A DNA stretch of 40,460 nt from an uncultured Alistipes sp. (GTDB lineage: Bacteria; Bacteroidota; Bacteroidia; Bacteroidales; Rikenellaceae): assembly GCA_937895825.1 (NCBI GenBank), contig CALBKP010000082.1, forward strand, positions 1-40,460. Direction: 5' to 3'. The translations under genes were made by a program, and so were the position numbers. The notes below the pieces were generated by a model. The model did not search any database, had not been told where the DNA came from, and saw only the letters and a program-made list of their open reading frames with translations. Every line of letters starts with the position of its first letter. Positions within the stretch are counted from its first letter, which is position 1. Below are positions 24,938-32,263 of the stretch, in pieces.

Positions 24938-26347
24938 TTAGAATAGGTAGCCAGTGTTGATGTAGAAGGCACCTTTGCCATCTTGATTCTTGATTACTGG
25001 ATTGCTGCTAAAGCGGCTGATGGGCAGACCATACTCAAACGCTACGATGAAGTTCTGGTTCATGATGAAGCGAAGACCAGCACCCACGGTGATATGCGGA
25101 CGGTCTGTATCGGCACCCTCGGTCATATATGCATCATACTCGGCGCGGTACATCTCGTCGCCACGGAACGTCATATCGCGTCCCTTTGTAACCATCGTAC
25201 CATCGCTAAAGAGACTAAGACCGAAGGCAATATTCTGTTTCCAGAGAGGGAAACTCACAAAACGCCAGCGTAGCTCAGCGTTGTATGATGCCATATCGAG
25301 ACCCTGTACGCGGTTACGCATAATACCTCGTATGGTGCGGTAGCCTCCCATACCATCACGGTCGTAGGCCTGACCTACGGTGGTAATAAACGGCAGGATG
25401 TAGTATGGAGCATCCTTGCCGAAGGTGCCCTCGTAGTTGAGACGATAGGCAAACGTAAGGATGTCGTTCTTCACGATAGGTACATAGTGACGGAACGTGA
25501 GCGAGTATTTGTAGTAGGGATTTGTTGTGCCGAGCCACTTGGGAGCGATTATAACGTGCCCCTCAGCCCAGATGCCGCGCGAGGGAGCACCCTCCTTATC
25601 GCGTGTGTCAAAGAGTAGACCAAGACGCACGGTGCTGTTGATGCCTCCCCATGCCTCATCCTCAGAGATAAGACCCCAACGACGATACATATCGAAGATT
25701 GTTGACTCGTAGCGTGGGTCAGCAGGGTCGGTTGGGAACTTTTTATTGTCGTCCTTACCTTTGTTAATCTTGTCGAAATTTAGAGCACCCTCATTATTGT
25801 AGCCCTGGTCGAAGTAGCTGAAGTGGTAGCCTGCCTCCCAGAAAAATTTCTTATCCCAGATGTTACCCACAAAGTCGGTCTTGGCAAGCACCTGAAGACG
25901 CTGCAAACGGTACTTAGGGGTGTATATAAAGTTATCGGGATTCTTCTTATCCTTACCTAAGGCAACCATATCTGCATCATAGTGCGACATATATCCATTG
26001 AAACCGTAGAAGTCCATAGCCTTATCATTGGTAAATGTGACGGCTGAAGACCAGCGTACCCCAGGGATAAGCGTCTTGTTGTCGTACCAAAAGATCGCCT
26101 GCATCGAACCCTTGGTAAACCAAGAGGCTTCTATATACATGTGTGACATGGGGTTAGGGTATGTCGAACCATCGCCGTAGTTGTATATGTTGAGCAGTGC
26201 TCCAAGCTGGAATCCCTTGTCGGCATCGAAGGCTACGGCGGGAAGAGGACCAAAGTTATAACCTGTCTTGGTGATCTCCTTCTTCTCTTGTGCAGATACT
26301 GCAATTGTGAGTATTAGGCTGAGTGTGAGTAGTAAAAATCTCTTCAT
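24938..26347 (-). CDS. Omp85-type outer-membrane beta-barrel protein
   Basis: A 469-residue protein with a signal peptide (to about 19, AVSAQ). The whole mature part is made of amphipathic strands, including VRLGLLFDTRDKEGAPSRGIWAEG and GGYRTIRGIMRNRVQG, which recall the D15/BamA strand region and its RG(F/Y)R-type lid-lock motif. It ends in FYINTGYLF with the terminal Phe typical of barrels. No POTRA domain precedes the barrel, so it is a stand-alone barrel of the BamA/TamA superfamily (DUF5982-like group), not BamA. It lies 19 nt after an acyltransferase gene, in an operon with a BASS-family carrier, which suggests a role in envelope lipid handling. Confidence 0.8.
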   Translation of the reverse strand: MKRFLLLTLSLILTIAVSAQEKKEITKTGYNFGPLPAVAFDADKGFQLGALLNIYNYGDGSTYPNPMSHMYIEASWFTKGSMQAIFWYDNKTLIPGVRWSSAVTFTNDKAMDFYGFNGYMSHYDADMVALGKDKKNPDNFIYTPKYRLQRLQVLAKTDFVGNIWDKKFFWEAGYHFSYFDQGYNNEGALNFDKINKGKDDNKKFPTDPADPRYESTIFDMYRRWGLISEDEAWGGINSTVRLGLLFDTRDKEGAPSRGIWAEGHVIIAPKWLGTTNPYYKYSLTFRHYVPIVKNDILTFAYRLNYEGTFGKDAPYYILPFITTVGQAYDRDGMGGYRTIRGIMRNRVQGLDMASYNAELRWRFVSFPLWKQNIAFGLSLFSDGTMVTKGRDMTFRGDEMYRAEYDAYMTEGADTDRPHITVGAGLRFIMNQNFIVAFEYGLPISRFSSNPVIKNQDGKGAFYINTGYLF

Positions 26348-26366
26348 ATAGTCTAAATTATAGTTT

Positions 26367-27701
26367 CTATTTGTTGGTTAGGATAGAGCGTATCTCGCGA
26401 TACTTGGCGCGTAGTTCACGGTTAAGCATGAGTTTAATATCGGAGCGCATAAGGCGCACCAATCGCCACGTCTCGTGTGCAATGATAGGTGCTGGTAGCA
26501 GCAGTAGAGTAATAGGCAGAGCCCACTGCCACGGCAGCACGATATATGCAATGATGGAGTAGATAACCATGAGTAATGGCCAGAGTACCAGATTCAGAAG
26601 ATAGCGTACCGAATTACGGAATGCTGGATCCTTGAGCTTGGTAAATAAGAATTCCGATAGCCCCTTGATTGGTAGCGTGAGTACTGAGGCGAGGATGTTG
26701 TAGGGTAGTGTCGCTATCATGAATAGTGTCATGAGAAGGCGCGATAGCAACGGATACTTTACGGATACTGACGAGAGGCTTATGCGCTCCTTATGGCGCA
26801 TGGCCGATGCCTCGCGGCCGAGTAGTAGTAGGCGTGAAGCAATGGCAGGCTGCTCCTCCTTAAGTCGCGATAGTTGACAAAGTGTTAGCTTATTAGCCGC
26901 AAAGTGAGCCTCTAAACCACGAGGTCTAACACTACTTGTTCCCCCCCCCTTGATATTGCGCACCTGACGCTTAACCACGGCGGCGCATATCTCGTAAGTG
27001 GCATCGTAGTCCTCATCGTCGGGGATGTAGAATATTGTGCGCTTCATGCGCTCGTCAAGGATAGCTCGCATCTCGGTCATCTGCTCTGGCTCGGTGATGT
27101 CGCTATGATTAAGGCGGAACTCACCGACGTTGATGGGCTCACCAATCTCGATGCGGACGGTTGAACGAAAACGGAAGAAGTTGCCGTAACGCAGGCCTAC
27201 GGGAACGATATATAGCGGCGTGTCGGGCATAAGCTCCTCGGCCTGGAAGGCAATGCGAAAGATGCCCTTTGAGAGGGGTAGTGATGAATACTTAGCCTGA
27301 TGTGTACCCTCGGGGAAGATGCAGAATGGTACGCGGTCGCGCAGTACATCAACGGCTTTTTCTATCGTTTCGTTATTCTTGCGTACCTCCTCCATGCCGT
27401 CACGCATACGCATAATGGGCATAATCTTGAGGAAACGAAGTATCTTGGCAAACGTTGGGTTTTTGAAGATGTCGGCGCGAGCAACAAAGACCTTAGCCTT
27501 GCGATCCATGGCAAGGATGACAAGGGCATCCATAAGGGCGTTGGTGTGGTTCGGAGCGTAGATAATGGCTCCATCGGCGGGTATATTCTCCCTGCCTACG
27601 TAGCTTATGGTGCGGTAGGATAGCTTGAGCACTGCGTCAACATAGTGGCGCAGGAAACTATATAGCGGGTCGTAGTCCTGTATCTTGCGTTGCTGTGCCA
27701 T
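26367..27701 (-). CDS. 1-acyl-sn-glycerol-3-phosphate acyltransferase-like membrane protein
   Basis: PlsC-superfamily enzyme expected to transfer acyl groups to lysophospholipid or related acceptors. Residues about 30-245 form the acyltransferase domain, with NHTNALMD (H52 and D58, the HX5D form seen in a Bacteroidetes subgroup rather than HX4D) and the substrate motif FPEGTHQ. Residues about 315-425 carry three or four membrane segments. The linker at about residues 250-252 is three glycines encoded by a run of nine G on the coding strand (26941-26949). Gain or loss of one G brings a stop within about a dozen codons, leaving the catalytic domain but no membrane domain. It is 6 nt after the BASS carrier gene. 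Confidence 0.85.
   Translation of the reverse strand: MAQQRKIQDYDPLYSFLRHYVDAVLKLSYRTISYVGRENIPADGAIIYAPNHTNALMDALVILAMDRKAKVFVARADIFKNPTFAKILRFLKIMPIMRMRDGMEEVRKNNETIEKAVDVLRDRVPFCIFPEGTHQAKYSSLPLSKGIFRIAFQAEELMPDTPLYIVPVGLRYGNFFRFRSTVRIEIGEPINVGEFRLNHSDITEPEQMTEMRAILDERMKRTIFYIPDDEDYDATYEICAAVVKRQVRNIKGGGTSSVRPRGLEAHFAANKLTLCQLSRLKEEQPAIASRLLLLGREASAMRHKERISLSSVSVKYPLLSRLLMTLFMIATLPYNILASVLTLPIKGLSEFLFTKLKDPAFRNSVRYLLNLVLWPLLMVIYSIIAYIVLPWQWALPITLLLLPAPIIAHETWRLVRLMRSDIKLMLNRELRAKYREIRSILTNK
26941..26949 (-). repeat. G9 homopolymer tract inside the acyltransferase gene
   Basis: Nine C on the plus strand, hence nine G in the coding strand, covering the codons AAG GGG GGG GGA. The present length keeps the frame open. 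With ten G the frame reads on to AAC AAG TAG; with eight G it reaches TAG after about ten more codons. I noticed no comparable G/C run elsewhere in the window. Confidence 0.95.
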
Positions 27702-27707
27702 AGGCTA

Positions 27708-28667
27708 TTATACGAGCTTACTACGACGGAATGCCGAGGCTACGATGAGTCCCGAAACAATGTGCCATACGCCCCAGAGAGCAGTGATAAGCACCATGCC
27801 ACCATTGTGACTCCATGTCTCGGGAGGGAAGATTGCGGGGTTGAATAATAACGTGAGGCCGAGGCCTGAGTTCTGGATACCTACTTCGATGGTGAGCGAA
27901 CGGCGATCAATTGCAGACATGCGCAAAAGCGTAGCTCCGAAATATCCTGTCCCGAGGGCTGTGGCGTTGTGAAGGATAACGAAGGTTAGAATCACGAGGA
28001 TACTCCAGTAGACGCTTGGATCAAGGGCTGTAAGTACCTGTTTTAGTGACACTATCACCATGCCCAAGAAGAGTAGGATAGAGAGTATCTGCAATGGTTT
28101 CATAATCTTCTCAGCAGCCTTAGGCAGGTAGTGCGAGAAGACCATGCCGAGGATGATGGGCACACCCAAGATAAGCAATATCTGGTAGAGCATATCCGCG
28201 AATGGTATCTCGAGTGTGGGTATGTCGTTGTGTAGCGTAGCAAAACGGCTGTACAGCGTGCCCCAGAACCAGAAGTTTAGCGGTGTAACCAGCGGTGCAA
28301 ATATCGTGGTGATTGCGGTCATCGACACCGAGAGCTCAACATTACCCTTCGACAACGACGACATAAAGTTCGAGATATTACCTCCTGGGCATGATGCTAC
28401 GAGGATCATGCCGATAGCCACCATGGGGGTAATGAATGGGTTGAGAATGATTGCCAGCAGACACGTTATTGCTGGTAGGGCTATCCATTGTAGGAGAATA
28501 CCAGTTGTTACCGACTTGGGACTACGGAATACATCTTTGAAGGTCTGCATCTTAATGCCCAGTGCCACGCCGAACATTACGATTGCAAGTATGATGTTTA
28601 CTAAGAACATCTCGCGTGCGCCGAGGTCAATGACTAAGGCATCGAGGCTTGTTAATATCTCTTTCAT
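27708..28667 (-). CDS. Bile acid:sodium symporter family protein
   Basis: Carrier of the BASS/ASBT family with 319 residues and about nine or ten membrane segments. The family motif ASCPGGNISNFMSSL (around residues 93-107) lies at the helix crossing near the Na+ sites, and the second discontinuous-helix region IEVGIQNSGLGLTLL is also clear. Family members move bile acids, pantoate, pyruvate or other organic anions with sodium; the substrate here is not set. It is the first gene of the operon with the acyltransferase and the Omp85-type barrel. A Na+-dependent carrier fits with the apparent Na+-type V-ATPase in this genome. Confidence 0.9.
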   Translation of the reverse strand: MKEILTSLDALVIDLGAREMFLVNIILAIVMFGVALGIKMQTFKDVFRSPKSVTTGILLQWIALPAITCLLAIILNPFITPMVAIGMILVASCPGGNISNFMSSLSKGNVELSVSMTAITTIFAPLVTPLNFWFWGTLYSRFATLHNDIPTLEIPFADMLYQILLILGVPIILGMVFSHYLPKAAEKIMKPLQILSILLFLGMVIVSLKQVLTALDPSVYWSILVILTFVILHNATALGTGYFGATLLRMSAIDRRSLTIEVGIQNSGLGLTLLFNPAIFPPETWSHNGGMVLITALWGVWHIVSGLIVASAFRRSKLV

Positions 28668-28872
28668 CTACATAAGTTTTTGTTGCCGATGTGGTGTCGG
28701 CTTGGTTAAAATCGAAGAGTACAACAACCCTTCAATTTACAAAGTTATAATATTTTTTGCATTATTTCTTCTTTTTTGGACTATTTAGGGCATTATACGT
28801 ATTTATACTTATCAACTTATAACCCGTTTCTTCATACCTTTGTGTGGACAAAATCACTAAATTTGTACTTGT
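28668..28872. promoter_or_regulatory. Divergent promoter region
   Basis: On the minus strand, TAACTTTG (plus 28740-28747) gives a leader of about 68 nt for the symporter operon. On the plus strand, TACCTTTG (28835-28842) gives a leader of about 26 nt for the DUF819 gene. I did not find a well-spaced -33 box for either. Nothing else is seen in the gap. Confidence 0.6.
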
Positions 28873-30045
28873 ATGTCTATACTAACCTATACGTCTATTG
28901 CGCTGCTGTTTATACTCCTGCCGGCTGTTGTCTTGTGGTTGTGTCGACGTTTCCCTCTTCTGGATAAGGTGGGACCCATTATGATCCTCTATGGCTTGGG
29001 TATCCTTATCGGAAACATCGGCTGGCACCCTGCGGAGATGCCCGTCGTTCAGGAGATCGCTACAAGTGCAACCATTCCTCTTGCTATCCCGATGATGCTA
29101 TTTGCGTGCCGCTTCACACTTAGCGAGGCGAGCCTGCAGTTGCGCGTCTGTATCAGCGGCTTCCTATCGGTATTTGTCGCTGTTGTGGTGGGCTACCTAT
29201 TCTTCGGTAGGCATCTTCCTGAGGGTGCGGCGATCGGCGGCATTATGTCGGGAATGTACACGGGCGGCATGGTCAATGCTGCCGCCTTGCAACAGATATT
29301 CCGCGTAGAGGAGCAGGCATATGTAATCATGTGCTCGTACGATATTGTGATATCGTTCCTATACCTTGTATTCTTGGTATCGGTGGGTTATAAACTCATC
29401 CGCTGGCTCTATGGCGAGCACTCATCGGTGGAGCTCACAGCCGAGGATCGCGCCGAGCTTGAACGTCAGATTGCCGAGCAGAAACGTAATCCATACGAGG
29501 GGCTGTGGAGTAAGGAGGGTATCAAGGAGCTTGCAAAGATTGTTGGTGTTACCCTTGCCATTGTGGCTCTATCGGCACTCGCAACTGTGCCTTTCCCTTC
29601 AGAGTGGTTTATGGTGATATTTATCCTTGTGTTGAGTACGTTAGGCGTTGTATGCTCCTTCTTTAAGCATGTCAGAAAGCTAAATCGTAGCTTTGATATA
29701 GGTATGTACCTTATATATATATTTAGTATCGCAATGGCATCGATGGCCGACTTTTCGACGCTCAACCTTACGGATGGAGCCAACCAGATCGCCTTCTTGT
29801 GCGTTGCGGTCTTTGGCTCGCTATTGTTGCACGCCCTCTTCTGCCGCATTATGCGTGTCGATGCCGACTCGATGACAGCTTCGTCTGTGGCTTTCGTTAA
29901 CTCTCCGCCATTTGTGCCTATGATGGTTGTTGCTATGAAGAACAAGGGTGCGCTTATCGTTGGCCTCGGTGCCGGTATAGTAGGCTACGCCCTCGGCAAC
30001 CACTTCGGCGTGCTGATGGCTAAAATCTTAGAGATAATAGTGTAG
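28873..30045 (+). CDS. DUF819 family membrane protein
   Basis: A 390-residue integral membrane protein with about ten or eleven hydrophobic segments in two halves, split by a charged cytoplasmic loop (about 180-220, with AEDRAELERQIAEQKRNPYE). The motif GGIMSGMYTGGMVNAAALQQ in the first half and ASSVAFVNSPPFVPMMVVAM in the second are the paired regions expected for the DUF819/YjcL family, which has an inverted-repeat transporter-like fold. The substrate is unknown. It has its own promoter and is followed by a strong hairpin. Confidence 0.82.
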   Translation: MSILTYTSIALLFILLPAVVLWLCRRFPLLDKVGPIMILYGLGILIGNIGWHPAEMPVVQEIATSATIPLAIPMMLFACRFTLSEASLQLRVCISGFLSVFVAVVVGYLFFGRHLPEGAAIGGIMSGMYTGGMVNAAALQQIFRVEEQAYVIMCSYDIVISFLYLVFLVSVGYKLIRWLYGEHSSVELTAEDRAELERQIAEQKRNPYEGLWSKEGIKELAKIVGVTLAIVALSALATVPFPSEWFMVIFILVLSTLGVVCSFFKHVRKLNRSFDIGMYLIYIFSIAMASMADFSTLNLTDGANQIAFLCVAVFGSLLLHALFCRIMRVDADSMTASSVAFVNSPPFVPMMVVAMKNKGALIVGLGAGIVGYALGNHFGVLMAKILEIIV

Positions 30046-30067
30046 TTAAAGTAGTACTATAATAAGG

Positions 30068-30095
30068 GTCTCATAACACGATTGTTATGAGACCT
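30068..30095. terminator. Bidirectional intrinsic terminator
   Basis: Perfect 11-bp stem GGTCTCATAAC / GTTATGAGACC with the six-base loop ACGATT, followed on the plus strand by TTTTATTGTTTTT and on the minus strand by CTTATTATAG. It lies between the convergent ends of the DUF819 gene and the acetyltransferase-fold gene. Unlike three other convergent junctions it has no GGGCTGTAC tip. Confidence 0.85.
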
Positions 30096-30109
30096 TTTAT
30101 TGTTTTTGA

Positions 30110-30736
30110 CTATTTATACTCTATCTCGTTGAAAATCTCTTGCAGTCGGTTTAGAAAGGCTGTGGATATTGGGCCATCCATCTGCGTGTGATGAAACTGG
30201 AACGAGACGGGTAGTGTAGTGTGGAAGAGCCCCTTGCGGTATTTACCCCATACGACGAAGGGGTTGTTGTAAAATCCTGCATAGAGGTTGACGACCGAGT
30301 CCAACTCGCACTTTGTGAGTGCCGAGGTGCCAATGACCATATAATCGTCACCGAGGTTTAGCTCATCGTTACACCTCGACGCCTCTGCCGTAAGCCTCGC
30401 ATAGTCTGCGGCAAACTGTTTAATATCCTTCGAGAAGGGTATGTCACAAGTGTTAATACCTCCATTATCAGTTCTTACAATTGTGTTGATTGCCAGATTA
30501 TCAAACTGCATCAACTTATCTTCCACTGGAAGTAGGTAGAACTCCTTGAAATCGCTCGCAGCACGCCCTATGGCGTAGCACATAAGCATATTTAGCTTCG
30601 CCCCACTACGACGTGCCACACGCCTAAGATGAGTGATATCGTAAGTCTTTGTCATCGTAACCATAGGCATCGGCGAGCGCATCCAAAGGTCAAAGGCCTT
30701 GGCTCGATTTGTTGTTTTGGGGTCTACCTCTCTCAT
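30110..30736 (-). CDS. Chloramphenicol acetyltransferase-fold protein (CatA-like)
   Basis: A 208-residue protein with the trimeric CAT fold signature. The active-site motif FHHTQMDGP (H182/H183 to G188) matches HHxxxDG of CAT, and the FDLWMRSPMPMVTMTKTYDI and VNLYAGFYNNPF regions follow the CAT pattern. Length is near that of type A CAT (about 213-220). Many chromosomal CAT-fold proteins in Bacteroidetes do not act on chloramphenicol, and nothing mobile is nearby, so resistance should not be assumed. It is monocistronic, with a plausible promoter at 30771-30802. Confidence 0.82.
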   Translation of the reverse strand: MREVDPKTTNRAKAFDLWMRSPMPMVTMTKTYDITHLRRVARRSGAKLNMLMCYAIGRAASDFKEFYLLPVEDKLMQFDNLAINTIVRTDNGGINTCDIPFSKDIKQFAADYARLTAEASRCNDELNLGDDYMVIGTSALTKCELDSVVNLYAGFYNNPFVVWGKYRKGLFHTTLPVSFQFHHTQMDGPISTAFLNRLQEIFNEIEYK

Positions 30737-30770
30737 TGCTTGTTATCGTTAGATGTGATTATTTATGGTG

Positions 30771-30802
30771 TAAAGATAGATATTTTTTATCGGTTTGCGC
30801 AA
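30771..30802 (-). promoter_or_regulatory. Promoter of the CatA-like gene
   Basis: The minus strand reads TTG, 21 nt, then TATCTTTA (plus 30771-30778), a one-base departure from the TAnnTTTG box. It starts just after the T-tract of the tRNA-His terminator and gives a leader of about 30 nt. Confidence 0.5.
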
Positions 30803-30813
30803 TGGTCAAAAAA

Positions 30814-30845
30814 AAACCTTGCTACAATTGCTTGTAACAAGGTTT
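30814..30845 (-). terminator. Intrinsic terminator of tRNA-His
   Basis: On the minus strand, 4 nt after the tRNA, the arms AAACCTTGTTACA and TGTAGCAAGGTTT pair over 13 bp with one mismatch (plus 30814-30826 and 30833-30845). They run into about ten T. This is a classic rho-independent terminator. Confidence 0.88.
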
Positions 30846-30848
30846 CAG

Positions 30849-30923
30849 GGTGGAAGATGGGATTCGAACCCACGACCTTAGGAACCACAATCCTCTACTC
30901 TAACCAGCTGAGCTACATCCACC
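30849..30923 (-). tRNA. tRNA-His (GTG)
   Basis: The minus-strand cloverleaf has the anticodon loop TTGTGGT with anticodon GTG, the T-loop GGTTCGAATCC and the D-arm AGCTCAGCTGGTTAGAG. The 5' end has the extra G(-1) opposite C73 that is the identity element of tRNA-His. CCA is not encoded. Two stem positions do not pair in my folding: T6-T67 in the acceptor and G27-A43 in the anticodon stem. A promoter lies just upstream, and the leader carries a small hairpin GATTTG/CAAATC (30929-30944). Confidence 0.93.
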
Positions 30924-30949
30924 GTGTGGATTTGTTTCCAAATCGGATG

Positions 30950-30982
30950 CAAATATACACACTTTTTTCTATTCTCCAAAAT
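30950..30982 (-). promoter_or_regulatory. tRNA-His promoter
   Basis: The minus strand reads TTTTG, 19 nt, then TATATTTG (plus 30950-30957). Both boxes and the spacing match the Bacteroidetes consensus. Transcription should begin about 20 nt before the mature 5' end. Between here and the promoter at 31115 I see nothing else. Confidence 0.75.
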
Positions 30983-31114
30983 TTTTATAAAAGATTTTTA
31001 CTCGCGATGTGGAAATAAATCAACCATAGGCAATAATAGCGCCGTGCATCTATCGCGTGGTCAATCAGATATCAAAAAAAGGGGTAGCGAAGTATAACGT
31101 AACGATAAATTTCG

Positions 31115-31151
31115 TAAATTTGTATTCAGAATAAAATTAAAACACTCGATT
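31115..31151 (+). promoter_or_regulatory. Promoter of the EIIC-like gene
   Basis: TAAATTTG at 31115-31122 is a consensus -7 box about 30 nt before the ATG at 31152. The leader is AT-rich, with no Shine-Dalgarno site. Confidence 0.6.
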
Positions 31152-32216
31152 ATGGGAAAGAACACAACGCAGAGTACAAGCAAGAATAGTTCGCTCGTCG
31201 GTAGACTCTTTAAGACATACATTGTCGATGCATTAAGCTATATGGCCATGGGTCTCTTTGGCTCGCTTATCATCGGTACTATCGTCGCACAGATTGCTAA
31301 GGTCGACGGTTTGGAGTTCCTTGCCGATATTGCGCGTCTGTTGCAGACCGACCTCGTTGTGGGTGGTGCTATCGGTTTAGCTATAGCTTTGGGACTCAAG
31401 CGTGACCCACTGGTAACCATCTCGGCCGTGGCGGTAGGTGCTATGGGCTACACGCTCGGCGGAAGCGTTGGCGATATAGCGGGTAATCCTATCGGTGCAT
31501 ACCTTGCAGCCATTGTAGGCATTGAGGCAGGCTCGTTGGTATCCAAGCGTACACCCGTGGATATCATCATCACGCCGCTTGTGGCTGTTGTTGTAGGCGG
31601 TCTCTTTGCTAAATATCTATGCGTCCCTATTGGCGAGTGGGTTATGTCGCTCGGCGAGGTTATCAACCGCGCCACGATGCTTAACCCATTTGTTATGGGT
31701 ATCGTTATCTCGGTGTCCGTAGGCTGTATCCTAACGCTCCCCATCAGCTCGGCGGCACTATGTATATCTATCGGCATTAGTGGTCTTGCTGCTGGCGCTG
31801 CCACGGCGGGCTGTTGTGCTCAGATGATTGGCTTCGCCGTTATCAGCTTCAAGGATAACGGTGTCGGTGGCCTTATCTCACAGGGATTGGGTACTTCGAT
31901 GCTGCAAATCGGAAACATAGCGCGTAAGCCGATAATATGGCTTGCTCCCACGCTCACGGCCGCCATACTTGGCCCGATATCTACCGTTGTTCTTGGTATG
32001 ACAAACAATGCGGCAGGTGCCGGTATGGGTACGGCAGGTCTTGTGGGCCCTATCAATGCGTGGGATACGATGTCGGCAACAACGCCACACGCTGAGTTGT
32101 TGGTCGAGATTGTTGGACTATATTTCGTTGCCCCAGCAGTACTAAGCCTTATCATCCATGCTATTATGCGACGTGCAGGATGGGTCAAGGATGGCGATAT
32201 GAAGTTGCAGAGATAG
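31152..32216 (+). CDS. PTS EIIC type 2 / PfoR-like membrane protein
   Basis: A 354-residue membrane protein with about nine or ten segments and many small residues (GGSVGDIAGNPIGAYLAAIVG, GISGLAAGAATAGCCAQMIGF, TNNAAGAGMGTAGLVGPINAW). This glycine/alanine-rich pattern is that of the PTS_EIIC_2 family, which includes the perfringolysin regulator PfoR of Clostridium. No EI, HPr, EIIA or EIIB gene is nearby, and Bacteroidales generally lack a full PTS, so sugar phosphorylation by this protein is doubtful. It is followed after 47 nt by an alpha-fucosidase gene with no promoter of its own that I can see, so the two may be cotranscribed. Confidence 0.78.
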   Translation: MGKNTTQSTSKNSSLVGRLFKTYIVDALSYMAMGLFGSLIIGTIVAQIAKVDGLEFLADIARLLQTDLVVGGAIGLAIALGLKRDPLVTISAVAVGAMGYTLGGSVGDIAGNPIGAYLAAIVGIEAGSLVSKRTPVDIIITPLVAVVVGGLFAKYLCVPIGEWVMSLGEVINRATMLNPFVMGIVISVSVGCILTLPISSAALCISIGISGLAAGAATAGCCAQMIGFAVISFKDNGVGGLISQGLGTSMLQIGNIARKPIIWLAPTLTAAILGPISTVVLGMTNNAAGAGMGTAGLVGPINAWDTMSATTPHAELLVEIVGLYFVAPAVLSLIIHAIMRRAGWVKDGDMKLQR

Positions 32217-32263
32217 GGTATGGTATATATTCGTGTTATTTAAATATTAGTGGTCGAAGAATA

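Noticed and set aside
28216..28788. Plus-strand frame of 190 codons opposite the BASS carrier gene and its promoter
   Set aside because: Mostly antisense to conserved carrier motifs and runs across the divergent promoter region.
30629..31018. Plus-strand frame of 129 codons across the tRNA-His gene
   Set aside because: It reads through the tRNA, its terminator and its promoter, so it cannot be a conserved protein gene.
32180..32263. Upstream extension of the fucosidase frame
   Set aside because: It would overlap the EIIC-like gene and hide the lipoprotein signal peptide, which begins cleanly at 32264.
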